Positions 17,261 to 25,355 of a DNA stretch of 33,700 bases are shown here, piece after piece; the first letter of the stretch is position 1, and each line of letters begins with the position of its first letter. The notes beneath the pieces were generated by a model. The model did not search any database and had not been told where the DNA came from. It saw nothing but the letters and a program-made list of their open reading frames with translations. Position numbers and translations under genes: made by a program. Source of the stretch: an uncultured Atopobium sp. (GTDB lineage Bacteria > Actinomycetota > Coriobacteriia > Coriobacteriales > Atopobiaceae); assembly GCA_947252455.1 (NCBI GenBank), contig CAMXVQ010000009.1, positions 1 to 33,700 on the forward strand. Direction: 5' to 3'.

Positions 17261-18235
17261 TTATGCCAACTCAGACTTTGCTTTTTGGAGCAAAGCATTA
17301 AAGTTTTCAGGTGCGTCAGCAGGAACTTTACGAACATCAAACTCAACACCCAAAGAAACGAGTTTCTCGAGGGCTTCGACGTCGTCTTTACCCATTGCAA
17401 TTGCATTGTTAACGACAACTTTTCCTACTGAGTGAGCGATAGATCCCAAGTTAGCTTTTTTGATTTCAACGCCAGCCTCAACAGCTTGAAGCATGTCGGC
17501 AGGAGATTCAAAAAGAAGCATGGTACGTGTGGCACCAAAACGAGGATCTTTGGTGAGCTCTACCATTTTTGAAACAGGAATAACATGAGCGCGAACTCCA
17601 GAAGGAGCAGCTTCGATAATCATTTGTTTACGCAGGCTGTCTTTGCAAACCTTATCAGAAACAACAATGATACGATCGGGCTTAACTTCCTTTGTCCAAG
17701 AGGTAGCAACCTGACCATGAAGCAGACGCGTATCGATACGAGCAAGACCAATCTTAATGTGACCATCACCCAAAACGGTACCAGGCGCAATAGCTCCGTG
17801 GACTTGCTGCTTAGCTACTTTAGGCTTAGGCATAACGTCTTCGGGCTTAGCCTTAATACCTGCAGCTGCCTCGCTGATTGCCTCAGCAGCAACAGCTTTT
17901 GCGGTATCAGCGCCCATACGAGCGCCATATGCAGCAACAAGCATAGGAAGACTTAAACCTGCAACTGCAGTCCACTCAGGATGCTCGTTTGAATCAAGTA
18001 ACAGCGAAACCTGATTCCAAGGAGTACCACCTTGAAGATCGACCAGGAACAAAACTTCCTTTTGATCTTCGAAAGACGATACGGCAGCAAGCAACTGAGC
18101 TTTAAGGTCGTCAGGACCCATGTCGGGGTTTAAACAAACGGCCTTTACATTTTCTTGAGGTCCGAAAATCATTTGACCTGATTGCATAATGCCCTCGGCT
18201 AAACCGCCATGACTGGTTAACACAATACTAACCAC
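17261..18235 (-). CDS. manL: PTS mannose/glucose-family IIAB fusion
   Basis: This cytoplasmic phosphoryl carrier has 324 residues. The IIA domain (about 1-140) has the phosphorylated His9 in LTSHGGLAEG and FLVDLQGGTPWN. A linker rich in Lys, Pro and Ala follows. The IIB domain (about 160-324) has its phosphorylated His173 in RIDTRLLHGQVATSW. Phosphate passes HPr to His9 to His173 to the sugar. The start is GTG at 18235, with GTGAGG about 7 bases upstream. It is the first gene of manL-manM-manN-manO. By analogy with streptococci and lactobacilli it is a main glucose/mannose uptake system and could donate phosphate to the IIA-less second PTS at 29-31 kb. Confidence 0.95.
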   Translation of the reverse strand: MVSIVLTSHGGLAEGIMQSGQMIFGPQENVKAVCLNPDMGPDDLKAQLLAAVSSFEDQKEVLFLVDLQGGTPWNQVSLLLDSNEHPEWTAVAGLSLPMLVAAYGARMGADTAKAVAAEAISEAAAGIKAKPEDVMPKPKVAKQQVHGAIAPGTVLGDGHIKIGLARIDTRLLHGQVATSWTKEVKPDRIIVVSDKVCKDSLRKQMIIEAAPSGVRAHVIPVSKMVELTKDPRFGATRTMLLFESPADMLQAVEAGVEIKKANLGSIAHSVGKVVVNNAIAMGKDDVEALEKLVSLGVEFDVRKVPADAPENFNALLQKAKSELA

Positions 18236-18377
18236 TGCCTTACCTCACTTTCTTATGTCCCGTGAAAAAGCTCAAGGAAAGTTCTCGCAAAAACGTTTCA
18301 CATGTACGCGAGGCACATAACGTAAGCGAAACGAAAGATCCTATGAACTTCATCGTTTATACATAACAACTTAAACT

Positions 18378-18406
18378 ATGATACGTCATAAACTATTCAC
18401 AAACAA
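18378..18406 (-). promoter_or_regulatory. Candidate man operon promoter
   Basis: Minus-strand TTGTTT (18406-18401), exactly 17 bases, TATCAT (18383-18378). The predicted leader before the manL GTG is about 135 bases. Confidence 0.5.
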
Positions 18407-18425
18407 GAAATTTATTTTCACCGAT

Positions 18426-18443
18426 TGTAAGCTACCGTTTACA
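18426..18443 (-). promoter_or_regulatory. cre-like operator upstream of the man promoter
   Basis: Minus strand TGTAAACGGTAGCTTACA, arms TGTAA/TTACA. It fits the catabolite-responsive consensus WTGNAANCGNWNNCW at all but the first base. It lies about 20 bases upstream of the -35 box, a position suited to activation. The protein that binds it is unknown; a LacI-family regulator is the obvious candidate. Confidence 0.4.
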
Positions 18444-18536
18444 GAATTTATTTTGATTATTTCTTTTTTCCTATTGACATAGGTATTGCCTGAAAAAGGC
18501 TCTTGTACCCTGAAAGAGAAATTAAACGAAATAAGC

Positions 18537-18581
18537 TAAAAGAAAGCATGCACCATAAACTCATGTGTTCACGGTACATGC
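18537..18581 (-). terminator. Terminator of the glycyl-radical enzyme/fsa transcript
   Basis: A 15-bp stem (18567-18581 with 18546-18560), three pairs being G-U when read as minus-strand RNA, loop of 6, followed by TTTCTTTT. The wobble polarity supports function on the minus strand. Confidence 0.75.
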
Positions 18582-18617
18582 CTTAAGTAGACCAAGATTC
18601 TTCTTATTATCTCGTAT

Positions 18618-19286
18618 CTAAATGGTAGTGCGACCTTGCGTACTTTGCCAGTCTGCAGCAAAATCATCCACTGCTTTTTGAATAGAGGGATTTGCAAAGC
18701 CTGCCGCATAGATATCCGCACCAGCGGTAACCGCCTGCGCACCTGCGGCTAATGCATTGGTAACCTGCGATACATTCTTAAAACTGGCTGCCAAAATCTT
18801 GGTGTTCGCACCCGAATTGCTGCACGCCATAGCAAGCTGGCCTATAACTTCTATAGGATCGGTTCCTAAATTTTCCATGCGATTGTAGTACGGCGCTAAA
18901 TAATCGGCCCCTGCCTCAATTGCCAAAAGACCTTGGAAAATTGTGTAAATTGCCGTTGCGGTAATACGAAAACCTTCTTTTTTAAGCTGTTTAATAGCCG
19001 TAAGACCATTGGGCGACACAGGAACTTTTACATAAAAATTTCCACCAATATTTTCGCGAAGCGTACGAGCATCTTGTAAAATGCCTTCAACGCTGGTTGC
19101 AACAACTTGGGCATGTAAACTGGGTTCTTCGCCAATAATGGAACGCACCTTTTTTACTTGAGCAAAGAAATCGATATTCCCTTCTTTTTTTACAATAGAG
19201 GGATTAGATGTTATTCCCGCTAAAGGCAAAACACGTGCCCAGTCTTCGATATCGTGTAAATTTAAAGTATCCAGCATAAATTCCAT
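18618..19286 (-). CDS. fsa: Fructose-6-phosphate aldolase-like (transaldolase family)
   Basis: 222 residues of the small transaldolase/FSA family, which cleaves F6P-type ketoses or 1-deoxy analogues by a Schiff base. The catalytic lysine is Lys87 in GGNFYVKVPVSPNG (E. coli FsaA Lys85). Other hallmarks are MEFMLDTLN, PLAGITSNPSIV, RITATAIYTIFQGLLAIEAGADYLAPYYNRM and KILAASFKN. The length fits FSA rather than classical transaldolase (over 300). It starts 15 bases after the glycyl radical enzyme gene, in the same transcript. E. coli fsaA and fsaB lie next to glycyl radical enzyme genes as well. The inferred role is cleavage of the phosphorylated product of the radical enzyme into glyceraldehyde-3-phosphate and a three-carbon ketone. 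Confidence 0.9.
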   Translation of the reverse strand: MEFMLDTLNLHDIEDWARVLPLAGITSNPSIVKKEGNIDFFAQVKKVRSIIGEEPSLHAQVVATSVEGILQDARTLRENIGGNFYVKVPVSPNGLTAIKQLKKEGFRITATAIYTIFQGLLAIEAGADYLAPYYNRMENLGTDPIEVIGQLAMACSNSGANTKILAASFKNVSQVTNALAAGAQAVTAGADIYAAGFANPSIQKAVDDFAADWQSTQGRTTI

Positions 19287-19301
19287 GAGTGCTTCTTTCT
19301 T

Positions 19302-21758
19302 TTAAAGCGCGTGTTCGGTACGCGCAATAATGTCGTCTTGCGTTGCTTTAGATAATACATTAAAGAAGGCCGAATATCCCGCAACGCGCACAATAAGATC
19401 ACGATGTTTTTCGGGATGCTTTTGTGCATCAATTAAAGTCTCGCGAGAAACCACATTATATTGAATGTGATATCCGTGCAAACGGTTAAAGAACGTACGC
19501 AGCAATGCGATGAGTTTTTGTTTGTCCTCTTCTTTTGCAAGCGTCTGAGGGTTAACTTTTTGGTTGAGTAATACGCCACCAACAATTTCATCGGTAGGCA
19601 ACTTTGATACCGATTTAAGAACGCTGGTAGGACCATGCTTATCCATATTGTGGGCAGGTGAGCATCCTTCGGCCAAAGGCGTACCTGCATGACGGCCATC
19701 AGGAGTTGCAAGAGTTCCACGACCCTGACCTACATTTGCCGAGATAGAAGATGTTCCCGAATAGCGAATACCACCAATGGGGCCACGACCAAAGCGCGTA
19801 TTGGGATATTTTGCAATTTCGTCAACATACACATCGTAACAATCGCGTACCAATTTGTCGGCATAGTCATCATCGTTACCATATTTTGGCGCGTCGTTGA
19901 TGAGCATCTGACGAATTTCTTCGCCACGCTCGCCTGCATAGTCGCTTTGAAGCGCGCTCCAAAGCTCAGAGGTTGATATACGCTTTTCTTCGAATACAAG
20001 CTTCTTAACAGCGGCAAGAGAGTCTGAGAGGTTAGCAATACCTACTTGCAAACCAGAAATGTAGTCATACACCGCTCCACCCTCTTTAAGGTGCTTTCCA
20101 CGACCAATGCAGTCATCGGTAAGCGCCGAGCACAAAATATCGGGAACTTCGCGCTCAAGGCTTAAGTCGATAGAATTTTCTACAATAACGCTCATACGCG
20201 TAAGATAACGAAGCGTCTTATCCCATGCAGTTTTTAGGTCGTCATAGGATTGCATGTCAACAAAGCGTCCATACGCTGGTGTAAAGCGTTTACCCGAAGA
20301 CGGATCAATTCCATCGTTCATAGCAATGAGCAAAACTTTGGGGAAGTTCATGTAGCTCATACCAGTACAACGATAACCCCATTTACCAGGAACAGCCGTC
20401 TCAACACATCCAATTGCCGAATAATCGTATGCATCCTGCTCTTTTACACCCTTCTCAATGAAAGAAGGAATAATAATTTCATCGTTATTAAACGCTGGCA
20501 TACCAAAACCAAGCTTCATAACCTCAATTGCTTCGTTCATAAAGTCTGGATTAAGACCCGCGTGATAGCGAACAGTAAGGTTAGGTTGAGGAAGATGCGC
20601 TTGTGCAACCGACTTAAGTACCAGGTACGACAAGGGATTAACTGCATCTTTTTTATCGCGCGTTTGGCCACCAATAGTTACATTTTGATACAAAGGAGAC
20701 CCTGCCGAAGAAAACGTGTGAGCTTGGCTACGAACCTTATTGATGGTAAGCGTTTTAATCCACAGGTTGGTTAAGCGCTCAACGATAGAATCTTGGGTTT
20801 CGCGTCCTGATTCTAGATCGGCTTTAACGTAAGGATACATGTATTGGTCAAAACGGCCATACGACAAAGAGTGACCATTGGACTCAATTTGTAAAATGCA
20901 CTGGATAAACCATACCGATTGCACTGCTTCAGCAAACGTACGCGCAGGATAATAAGGAACGCGCTCGCAAATATCGGCAATCTCAAGCAATTCACGACGA
21001 CGCGTTTCGTTTGCGGTTTCTGCCATGCTGCGTGCAAGTTCTACAAAACGATGCGCATACGTTTTAACAGCATCAATGGTAATTAAAATAGAATCATAAA
21101 AGTGATATTTATCAATGCTTGCAGGATCAGTAAGATCGAGCTTTGCTTTTGCCTCGCGTGTGCGCTGCTCAAAGCCTTGCAAACCAAATTCCAAGACCTT
21201 TTGGTAATTTACTGCCAAGTGAGCATCGCCGGAGTTCATTTTACCTTCCATGCCAAAAAATCCAGTTTCCATATATACCTGAACTTCTTTTGGCAACATG
21301 GCACCAGCGTGAGCGCGCAGGTTGTTGTTTTCCCAGAAAGGAGCAATCTTGCGCAATTGATCTTTAGTTTCTTCGGTAATATAAAAGACGTCACCATCGC
21401 GCTTCTCAAAGGTGTCAAGCTCGTTCAACACAAACTCAAGCGTATATTCAGGGAAAATAGGAGCGTCTTTATCGCCTGATGCTTGATTACCCACGATAAG
21501 CGTTTCATCGTCGATGTACAACGACATATTTTCCAGAATATTTTTGAGCATGTATGCACGTTTGAGCACAACTGGTTCTGCCTGATACTTTTTATATGCC
21601 TGCGTTGCAAGAATTGCACGTTGCGCATCAATATAGGGTTTTTTATCAAGAACTCTATCACGATACTTATACATACGCTCTGTTAAGTACCCAAAATGTT
21701 GCTGAGAACCTTTTTGCACATCGTTGGAATACTGCTGTGTTAAACGCGGAACTTCCAT
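19302..21758 (-). CDS. Glycyl radical enzyme, lyase/dehydratase type (YbiW/PflD-like)
   Basis: 818 residues. The C-terminal radical site is RVAGYS with Gly794; the catalytic thiyl site is GCVETAV with Cys451 and Glu453. True pyruvate formate-lyase has two adjacent cysteines (CCVSP), so this is not PFL. The Cys-Val-Glu pattern belongs to eliminating or dehydrating members (glycerol dehydratase, choline lyase, YbiW/PflD). Further motifs are GKWGYRCTGMSYMNFPKVL and GGIRYSGTSSISANVG. AAGGGGGAG precedes the ATG. It is cotranscribed with fsa and follows its own PTS genes. E. coli YbiW and PflD were, as I recall, shown to convert 1,5-anhydroglucitol-6-phosphate to 1-deoxyfructose-6-phosphate; context makes that the first guess here. 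It needs anaerobiosis and the activase at 26234-27007. Confidence 0.93.
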   Translation of the reverse strand: MEVPRLTQQYSNDVQKGSQQHFGYLTERMYKYRDRVLDKKPYIDAQRAILATQAYKKYQAEPVVLKRAYMLKNILENMSLYIDDETLIVGNQASGDKDAPIFPEYTLEFVLNELDTFEKRDGDVFYITEETKDQLRKIAPFWENNNLRAHAGAMLPKEVQVYMETGFFGMEGKMNSGDAHLAVNYQKVLEFGLQGFEQRTREAKAKLDLTDPASIDKYHFYDSILITIDAVKTYAHRFVELARSMAETANETRRRELLEIADICERVPYYPARTFAEAVQSVWFIQCILQIESNGHSLSYGRFDQYMYPYVKADLESGRETQDSIVERLTNLWIKTLTINKVRSQAHTFSSAGSPLYQNVTIGGQTRDKKDAVNPLSYLVLKSVAQAHLPQPNLTVRYHAGLNPDFMNEAIEVMKLGFGMPAFNNDEIIIPSFIEKGVKEQDAYDYSAIGCVETAVPGKWGYRCTGMSYMNFPKVLLIAMNDGIDPSSGKRFTPAYGRFVDMQSYDDLKTAWDKTLRYLTRMSVIVENSIDLSLEREVPDILCSALTDDCIGRGKHLKEGGAVYDYISGLQVGIANLSDSLAAVKKLVFEEKRISTSELWSALQSDYAGERGEEIRQMLINDAPKYGNDDDYADKLVRDCYDVYVDEIAKYPNTRFGRGPIGGIRYSGTSSISANVGQGRGTLATPDGRHAGTPLAEGCSPAHNMDKHGPTSVLKSVSKLPTDEIVGGVLLNQKVNPQTLAKEEDKQKLIALLRTFFNRLHGYHIQYNVVSRETLIDAQKHPEKHRDLIVRVAGYSAFFNVLSKATQDDIIARTEHAL

Positions 21759-21802
21759 TTCTCCCCCTTACGTTCGTAAAGCGCATATTTTCTTTCGTAA
21801 CC

Positions 21803-21831
21803 ATAATATCATTGTTTCAAACGAAATACAA
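21803..21831 (-). promoter_or_regulatory. Promoter of the glycyl radical enzyme/fsa operon
   Basis: Minus-strand TTGTAT (21831-21826), 17-base spacer, TATTAT (21808-21803). The spacer contains TTTCGTTTGAAAC, which shares TTTCGTTT with the activase/deoR intergenic region and may be the DeoR-type repressor site. The leader is about 40 bases. Confidence 0.6.
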
Positions 21832-21848
21832 CAAGTTTTGCACTAAAT

Positions 21849-21879
21849 GATTGTACATTTTTTATGAGGCGATTGTACA
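21849..21879 (-). promoter_or_regulatory. Tandem TGTACAATC boxes upstream of the GRE promoter
   Basis: The minus-strand 9-mer TGTACAATC occurs twice, 22 bp apart (21879-21871 and 21857-21849), so on the same face of the helix, 18 bases upstream of the -35 box. The core TGNACAA is shared with the PTS operon promoter. The position suggests activation, plausibly by the SorC-type regulator. Confidence 0.5.
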
Positions 21880-21966
21880 CGTGAAAACAAAGCATTTTCG
21901 CTGTCTACTCATACAATCGTTGCAGGTACTTTGCATAATCGCCCGAACATTTGACCGTCAAAGCTA

Positions 21967-22005
21967 TAAAAAATGAGTTTAGTGTATGTAATATACACTA
22001 AACTC
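21967..22005 (-). terminator. Terminator after the lactose/cellobiose-type PTS operon
   Basis: A perfect 13-bp stem GAGTTTAGTGTAT / ATACACTAAACTC (21975-22005), loop of 5, then ATTTTTTAT on the minus strand. It separates the PTS transcript from the GRE/fsa transcript. Confidence 0.88.
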
Positions 22006-22027
22006 ATCTACACCGCTCAACACACGT

Positions 22028-23335
22028 CTATTTGGTCTTTGCTGCTTGATTTTCTGCATCGCAGGCAATTTTATCTTGAATCTTAAAGAACGGGAAATAA
22101 ATTAGGGTCGAAAGTGCAAGGATTATGACCTGAACAAGTGCTCCTTGCCATCCGGCAACCATAAATCCCGAGATAATAGCTGGCGTACTCCATGGAAGCG
22201 TAACGCCTGAGAATGGCTGCATAAATCCAATTGCAATAGAGGCATACACCACAACTGCCGCAACGATAGGAACAAGTACAAATGGTAAAAACATAAGTGG
22301 ATTCATAACAACAGGAAATCCAAATACAACAGGCTCATTTACATTAAAAAGTGCGGGGAATGCTGCAACTTTACCCAATGCCTTATATTGCTTAGATTTT
22401 GCAGCAAAAAGCATAGCTACAACTACACCAAAGGTAATACCCGAGCCCGAAATAAGTAAAAAGCTGTCGAGGAACTGCTGTGTTACAATGTGAGCTCCGT
22501 TTTCTAACGAAAGATTACCTGCAGCAAGCAGGGCTTTGTTGGCGTCAAGATTTGAAAGCAGCAGCGCAGTTACAATACCGTTGACCACTGATTGTCCATG
22601 AACGCCAAACCACCACAAGAACGAAATGAAAAACGCAATGCCTATAGCGCCCCATAATGTTCCAGTAAGGCCTTGTAAAGGAATTTGAATAACACGATAG
22701 ATAAGCTCGATAAATGTTGAGCCACCCGTAAGAATTTGTGCCAAAATGTATACACACATCGAAAGCAAAAAGATAACGAATGCAGGAATCATTGCTTCAA
22801 ATTGCTTTGCAATTGCTTGAGGAACCTGCTCGGGCATTTTAATAACGATATGTCTTTTAATAAAGAAACTATATATAGCTCCAACGGTAAGTCCAATAAT
22901 AATTGCACCGATAATACCTTGTCCGCCAAACCATACTTTTGCGATTGCATCAGGAATAGCTTCTCCTTTTGCTGGAACATAGGAAGATTTCAGCAAAATA
23001 AAGAAAGACGATACCGAAAGAACACCAGCTGGCAGAGGATCTACTCCGCTGTGTTTTGCATAGGAAAAACCAATAGCAAAACACGATATAAGACCCATAA
23101 TTGCAAATGTACCAGAATATACCTGCATAAATGGTTCGGTCCATGTTTTACCAAACACCGATGCAATTGCCTGATTGAGAGCCTCAAACGGCAACTGGCC
23201 AATAATAAGAAAAATACTACCCACAACGGTAAGGGGCAAAATTGCAAGCATGCCGTCTTTAAGTGCAATAATACCTTGCATATTGACAAACTTCATGATC
23301 GGCGTAATGATTTTTTGAGGATCAAACTTTGCCAT
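22028..23335 (-). CDS. PTS lactose/cellobiose-family transporter subunit IIC
   Basis: 435 residues, strongly hydrophobic with about 10 membrane segments: the CelB-type IIC that forms the sugar channel. Recognisable features are ALKDGMLAILPLTVVGSIFL near the N-terminus, WFGVHGQSVVNGI, and the substrate-site motif FNVNEPVVFGFPVVMNPLMF. I chose the ATG at 23335 (AAAGGA 6 bases upstream) over one five codons earlier. It follows IIA and IIB in the same transcript. Family members import beta-glucosides, chitobiose, lactose and other sugars and release a 6-phosphate. No phospho-beta-glucosidase is encoded here, which argues for a non-glycosidic substrate handled by the downstream radical enzyme. Confidence 0.94.
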   Translation of the reverse strand: MAKFDPQKIITPIMKFVNMQGIIALKDGMLAILPLTVVGSIFLIIGQLPFEALNQAIASVFGKTWTEPFMQVYSGTFAIMGLISCFAIGFSYAKHSGVDPLPAGVLSVSSFFILLKSSYVPAKGEAIPDAIAKVWFGGQGIIGAIIIGLTVGAIYSFFIKRHIVIKMPEQVPQAIAKQFEAMIPAFVIFLLSMCVYILAQILTGGSTFIELIYRVIQIPLQGLTGTLWGAIGIAFFISFLWWFGVHGQSVVNGIVTALLLSNLDANKALLAAGNLSLENGAHIVTQQFLDSFLLISGSGITFGVVVAMLFAAKSKQYKALGKVAAFPALFNVNEPVVFGFPVVMNPLMFLPFVLVPIVAAVVVYASIAIGFMQPFSGVTLPWSTPAIISGFMVAGWQGALVQVIILALSTLIYFPFFKIQDKIACDAENQAAKTK

Positions 23336-23367
23336 TTTCAGTCCTTTCATTAAGGTGCTTATAAAAA

Positions 23368-23676
23368 TTAGCTGCTGTGTAAACTAAGTGCTAGATCCAA
23401 AACTTTTTCACCATCGAGCATGCCGTAATCGGCCATAGGTATCACTGCAATAGGAACGTTATGTTCTTTGCAGATTGCTTCAGATTTATCAAACGTGTAT
23501 GCAACCTGTGGTCCAAGCAGAACCACATCTAAACCCTCTACATGGTTTTCTAGGCTTACCTGGCCATACGCATCAATTTCGGCCTCAATATTTCTTTTTT
23601 CTGCAGCGGCTTTCATATTCTTAACCAACATTCCCGTTGAAAATCCTGCCGCGCAAAAAAGTCCAATCTTTACCAT
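23368..23676 (-). CDS. PTS lactose/cellobiose-family subunit IIB
   Basis: 102 residues. The phosphorylated cysteine is Cys8 in the P-loop GLFCAAGFSTGML. VVLLGPQVAYTF is the second conserved strand/loop and VIPMADYGMLDGEKVLDLAL the C-terminal helix. It is cytoplasmic, taking phosphate from IIA and passing it to the sugar held by IIC. GGAG lies 7 bases before the ATG. It is the middle gene of the IIA-IIB-IIC order. Confidence 0.94.
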   Translation of the reverse strand: MVKIGLFCAAGFSTGMLVKNMKAAAEKRNIEAEIDAYGQVSLENHVEGLDVVLLGPQVAYTFDKSEAICKEHNVPIAVIPMADYGMLDGEKVLDLALSLHSS

Positions 23677-23727
23677 GATCGACTCCTTACCTGCTTAAAC
23701 TGCTTAAATTGTGTAACCTTTTAACGT

Positions 23728-24054
23728 TTAACTCTTTAAAACGTTTAACTCTTTGTGAACTTCAATAAGCTCTTTAATAAGATTTATTTCTGTAAGGGTT
23801 GTCATCAAATGATCCTGAGAGTGCACAAATAAAGCCGTGATCTGCATTTGATTCCCTTGCGCTTCCTGCGTCAAAAACTTAGTTTGTAAGTTGTGCGCTT
23901 CCAAAAGAGCGGTATCAGCTTGCTTCATTTCGATTTCAGCATCATCGTATTTGCCAGCCTTTGCCAAATGCAACGCCTGATAGCTATGCTGTTTAGCATC
24001 TCCTGCATTAATGATGAGACCCATGATAATTTGCTCTGGTTCGAGTAATTCCAT
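23728..24054 (-). CDS. PTS lactose/cellobiose-family subunit IIA
   Basis: 108 residues, the usual length, all-helical. The phosphorylated residue is His78 in ALFVHSQDHLMT, the same number as in lactococcal LacA. The N-terminus IIMGLIINAGDAKQHSYQAL carries the conserved Asn-Ala-Gly-Asp-Ala. It accepts phosphate from HPr. GGAAAGGAG lies a few bases upstream of the ATG. It is the first gene of the PTS operon, behind a near-consensus promoter. Confidence 0.95.
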   Translation of the reverse strand: MELLEPEQIIMGLIINAGDAKQHSYQALHLAKAGKYDDAEIEMKQADTALLEAHNLQTKFLTQEAQGNQMQITALFVHSQDHLMTTLTEINLIKELIEVHKELNVLKS

Positions 24055-24156
24055 ACATGCTCCTTTCCTTTTGTACTGTGCTTACCAACTACCACGCATA
24101 TAAAAATTATCAAGGTACTTTTGTTCGAAAGTATTTTTGTTTCTCTCGCTAACACG

Positions 24157-24185
24157 ATTATATGGTCTCATGAAGTTCTTTTCAA
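24157..24185 (-). promoter_or_regulatory. Promoter of the lactose/cellobiose-type PTS operon
   Basis: Minus-strand TTGAAA (24185-24180), 17-base spacer, perfect TATAAT (24162-24157). The strongest-looking promoter in the window. Confidence 0.75.
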
Positions 24186-24211
24186 TACATTATTGCTTGT
24201 TTTATGATAGT

Positions 24212-24234
24212 TGCACTTTTGTGCATTTTGTTCA
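24212..24234 (-). promoter_or_regulatory. Operator candidate upstream of the PTS promoter
   Basis: Minus strand holds TGAACAA (24234-24228) and TGCACAA (24225-24219); the second is half of the palindrome TGCACAAAAGTGCA. The TGNACAA core equals that in front of the GRE operon, and the position (27 bases upstream of -35) is similar. B. subtilis DeoR, a SorC-family protein, binds a site containing TGAACAAAA, which supports the assignment. Confidence 0.5.
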
Positions 24235-24242
24235 TCATTCTG

Positions 24243-24282
24243 AAATAAAAATATGGTATGGAGCACATTCATGCGCCATACC
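24243..24282 (-). terminator. Terminator after the DeoR/SorC regulator genes
   Basis: Stem GGTATGG/CCATACC (24255-24261 and 24276-24282) with an inner GCA/TGC extension, then ATATTTTTATTT on the minus strand. Confidence 0.75.
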
Positions 24283-24363
24283 ACAACACGTTAAACGTAT
24301 GTATCTTCTTTTGAGGTGATTCTTATATGGTTATAAACGAACTCATGCGTTTATACGTCATTT

Positions 24364-25344
24364 TTAACATAACAAGTCTGCAACGTTTTCGTCATTATCG
24401 AGCTCTAGGACTTTAAGAATGGTTGTTTTATCGGTTACCAGATGATTGATATATTTTTTTCTTAAAATAGCCAGAATAGCCGGCGCTTTATTTTCGCCAC
24501 AGGCAACAGCCACTGTTTTTGGAATTCGAGCAAACTCATCAAGGCGCACACCTATAGTACGATCCTGCAGATTTTGACATACAGCTTCACCGTCTGCATT
24601 AAAGAATCTGCAGCATACGTCCCCTATTGCATGAGCTTTACTCAAAGCTGCAAAGTCATCTTGCGTGAGCAAATCGCGCCATTGGCTATCGTGTATCTGA
24701 TTGGGTTCATCACCTACACCTACAATTGCAACGTTAAGACGACTCCAAACATTTGAGATAGTTCTAAAGTACTTTGACTTGCATATTCCCTGAACAATAT
24801 CTGCATTTTCCTGCAAAACCATTGCATTAATAAACGTCCCTCGTCCATGAAATGCGCGGGCAATCCGATACACCAAGGTATTTACATGATAGGAAAGATT
24901 TACGTGACTAGGTCCTCCTGTAAGCGGACAAAACTCTACGTTTTCCAACGTTTTTGTACCAATATTATCAACAAGTTTACTAAGCGTTGATCCCCAAGAA
25001 ATTCCCACCACATCTTTGTCTTTAATAACATTTTTTACTAATTCAGCTGCTGCGCGCGCAACATTCTCCATGCGTGTCTGCCTGGAATCTCCAACTTGAT
25101 CGGCAATGATTTCGATCTTTTTTAAATGATATTTCGTACGCACATATTCTTCTAATGCAAAGAGAGCAGGATCAAAATCCTTTATATCTATATGCACAAT
25201 CCCTTCGGTTCGCGCGCGATTAATTAAGCGACTTACCGTTGTACGATAAATATCCAGCTCAGTAGAGATTTCTGCTTGATTTTTACCTTCAATGTAATAG
25301 AGGTATGCAATTTTTGCAAGAAGTCGACGCTTTTCGTTGTTCAT
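24364..25344 (-). CDS. SorC-family sugar-binding transcriptional regulator
   Basis: 326 residues. The N-terminal helix-turn-helix (about 15-55: YIEGKNQAEISTELDIYRTT, VSRLINRARTEGIV) is followed by a sugar-phosphate-isomerase-like sensor domain (GISWGSTLSKLVDNI, CPLTGGPSHVN, GVGDEPNQI, GVRLDEFARIPKTVAVACGE). Such regulators respond to phosphorylated sugars. It starts 11 bases after the DeoR-type gene, with GAGG 5 bases upstream, so the two are cotranscribed. It probably acts at the TGNACAA sites before the PTS and GRE promoters; this is inferred from position and motif similarity only. Confidence 0.9.
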   Translation of the reverse strand: MNNEKRRLLAKIAYLYYIEGKNQAEISTELDIYRTTVSRLINRARTEGIVHIDIKDFDPALFALEEYVRTKYHLKKIEIIADQVGDSRQTRMENVARAAAELVKNVIKDKDVVGISWGSTLSKLVDNIGTKTLENVEFCPLTGGPSHVNLSYHVNTLVYRIARAFHGRGTFINAMVLQENADIVQGICKSKYFRTISNVWSRLNVAIVGVGDEPNQIHDSQWRDLLTQDDFAALSKAHAIGDVCCRFFNADGEAVCQNLQDRTIGVRLDEFARIPKTVAVACGENKAPAILAILRKKYINHLVTDKTTILKVLELDNDENVADLLC

Positions 25345-25355
25345 GTATGCCTCGA

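Larger units (their letters stand above)
18236..18617. other. Regulatory intergenic region, fsa terminator and man promoter
   Basis: About 380 bases with no supported ORF. It holds the terminator of the fsa transcript (18537-18581), a catabolite-control-like palindrome (18426-18443), the man promoter (18378-18406) and then a leader of about 130 bases. The leader is rich in short inverted and purine-rich segments, but no known riboswitch was recognised. Confidence 0.6.
24055..24363. other. Intergenic region, sorC-type terminator and PTS promoter
   Basis: About 309 bases without a supported ORF. It contains the terminator of the regulator pair (24243-24282), a palindromic operator candidate (24212-24234), the PTS promoter (24157-24185) and a leader of about 95 bases. 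Confidence 0.65.

Noticed and set aside
20250..20774. Plus-strand frame (174 codons) opposite the glycyl radical enzyme
   Set aside because: Shadow of a strongly conserved gene; Arg/Asn/Cys-rich composition without any recognisable motif.
19302..21758. Pyruvate formate-lyase
   Set aside because: The active site has a single Cys followed by Val-Glu rather than the Cys-Cys pair of PFL, and the neighbours are FSA and a sugar PTS rather than a formate channel.
22736..23353. Long plus-strand frame (205 codons) opposite the PTS IIC and its start
   Set aside because: It lies antisense to a clear membrane transporter gene, is rich in Asn, Lys, Cys and Thr as expected of a shadow frame, and has no domain or convincing ribosome binding site.
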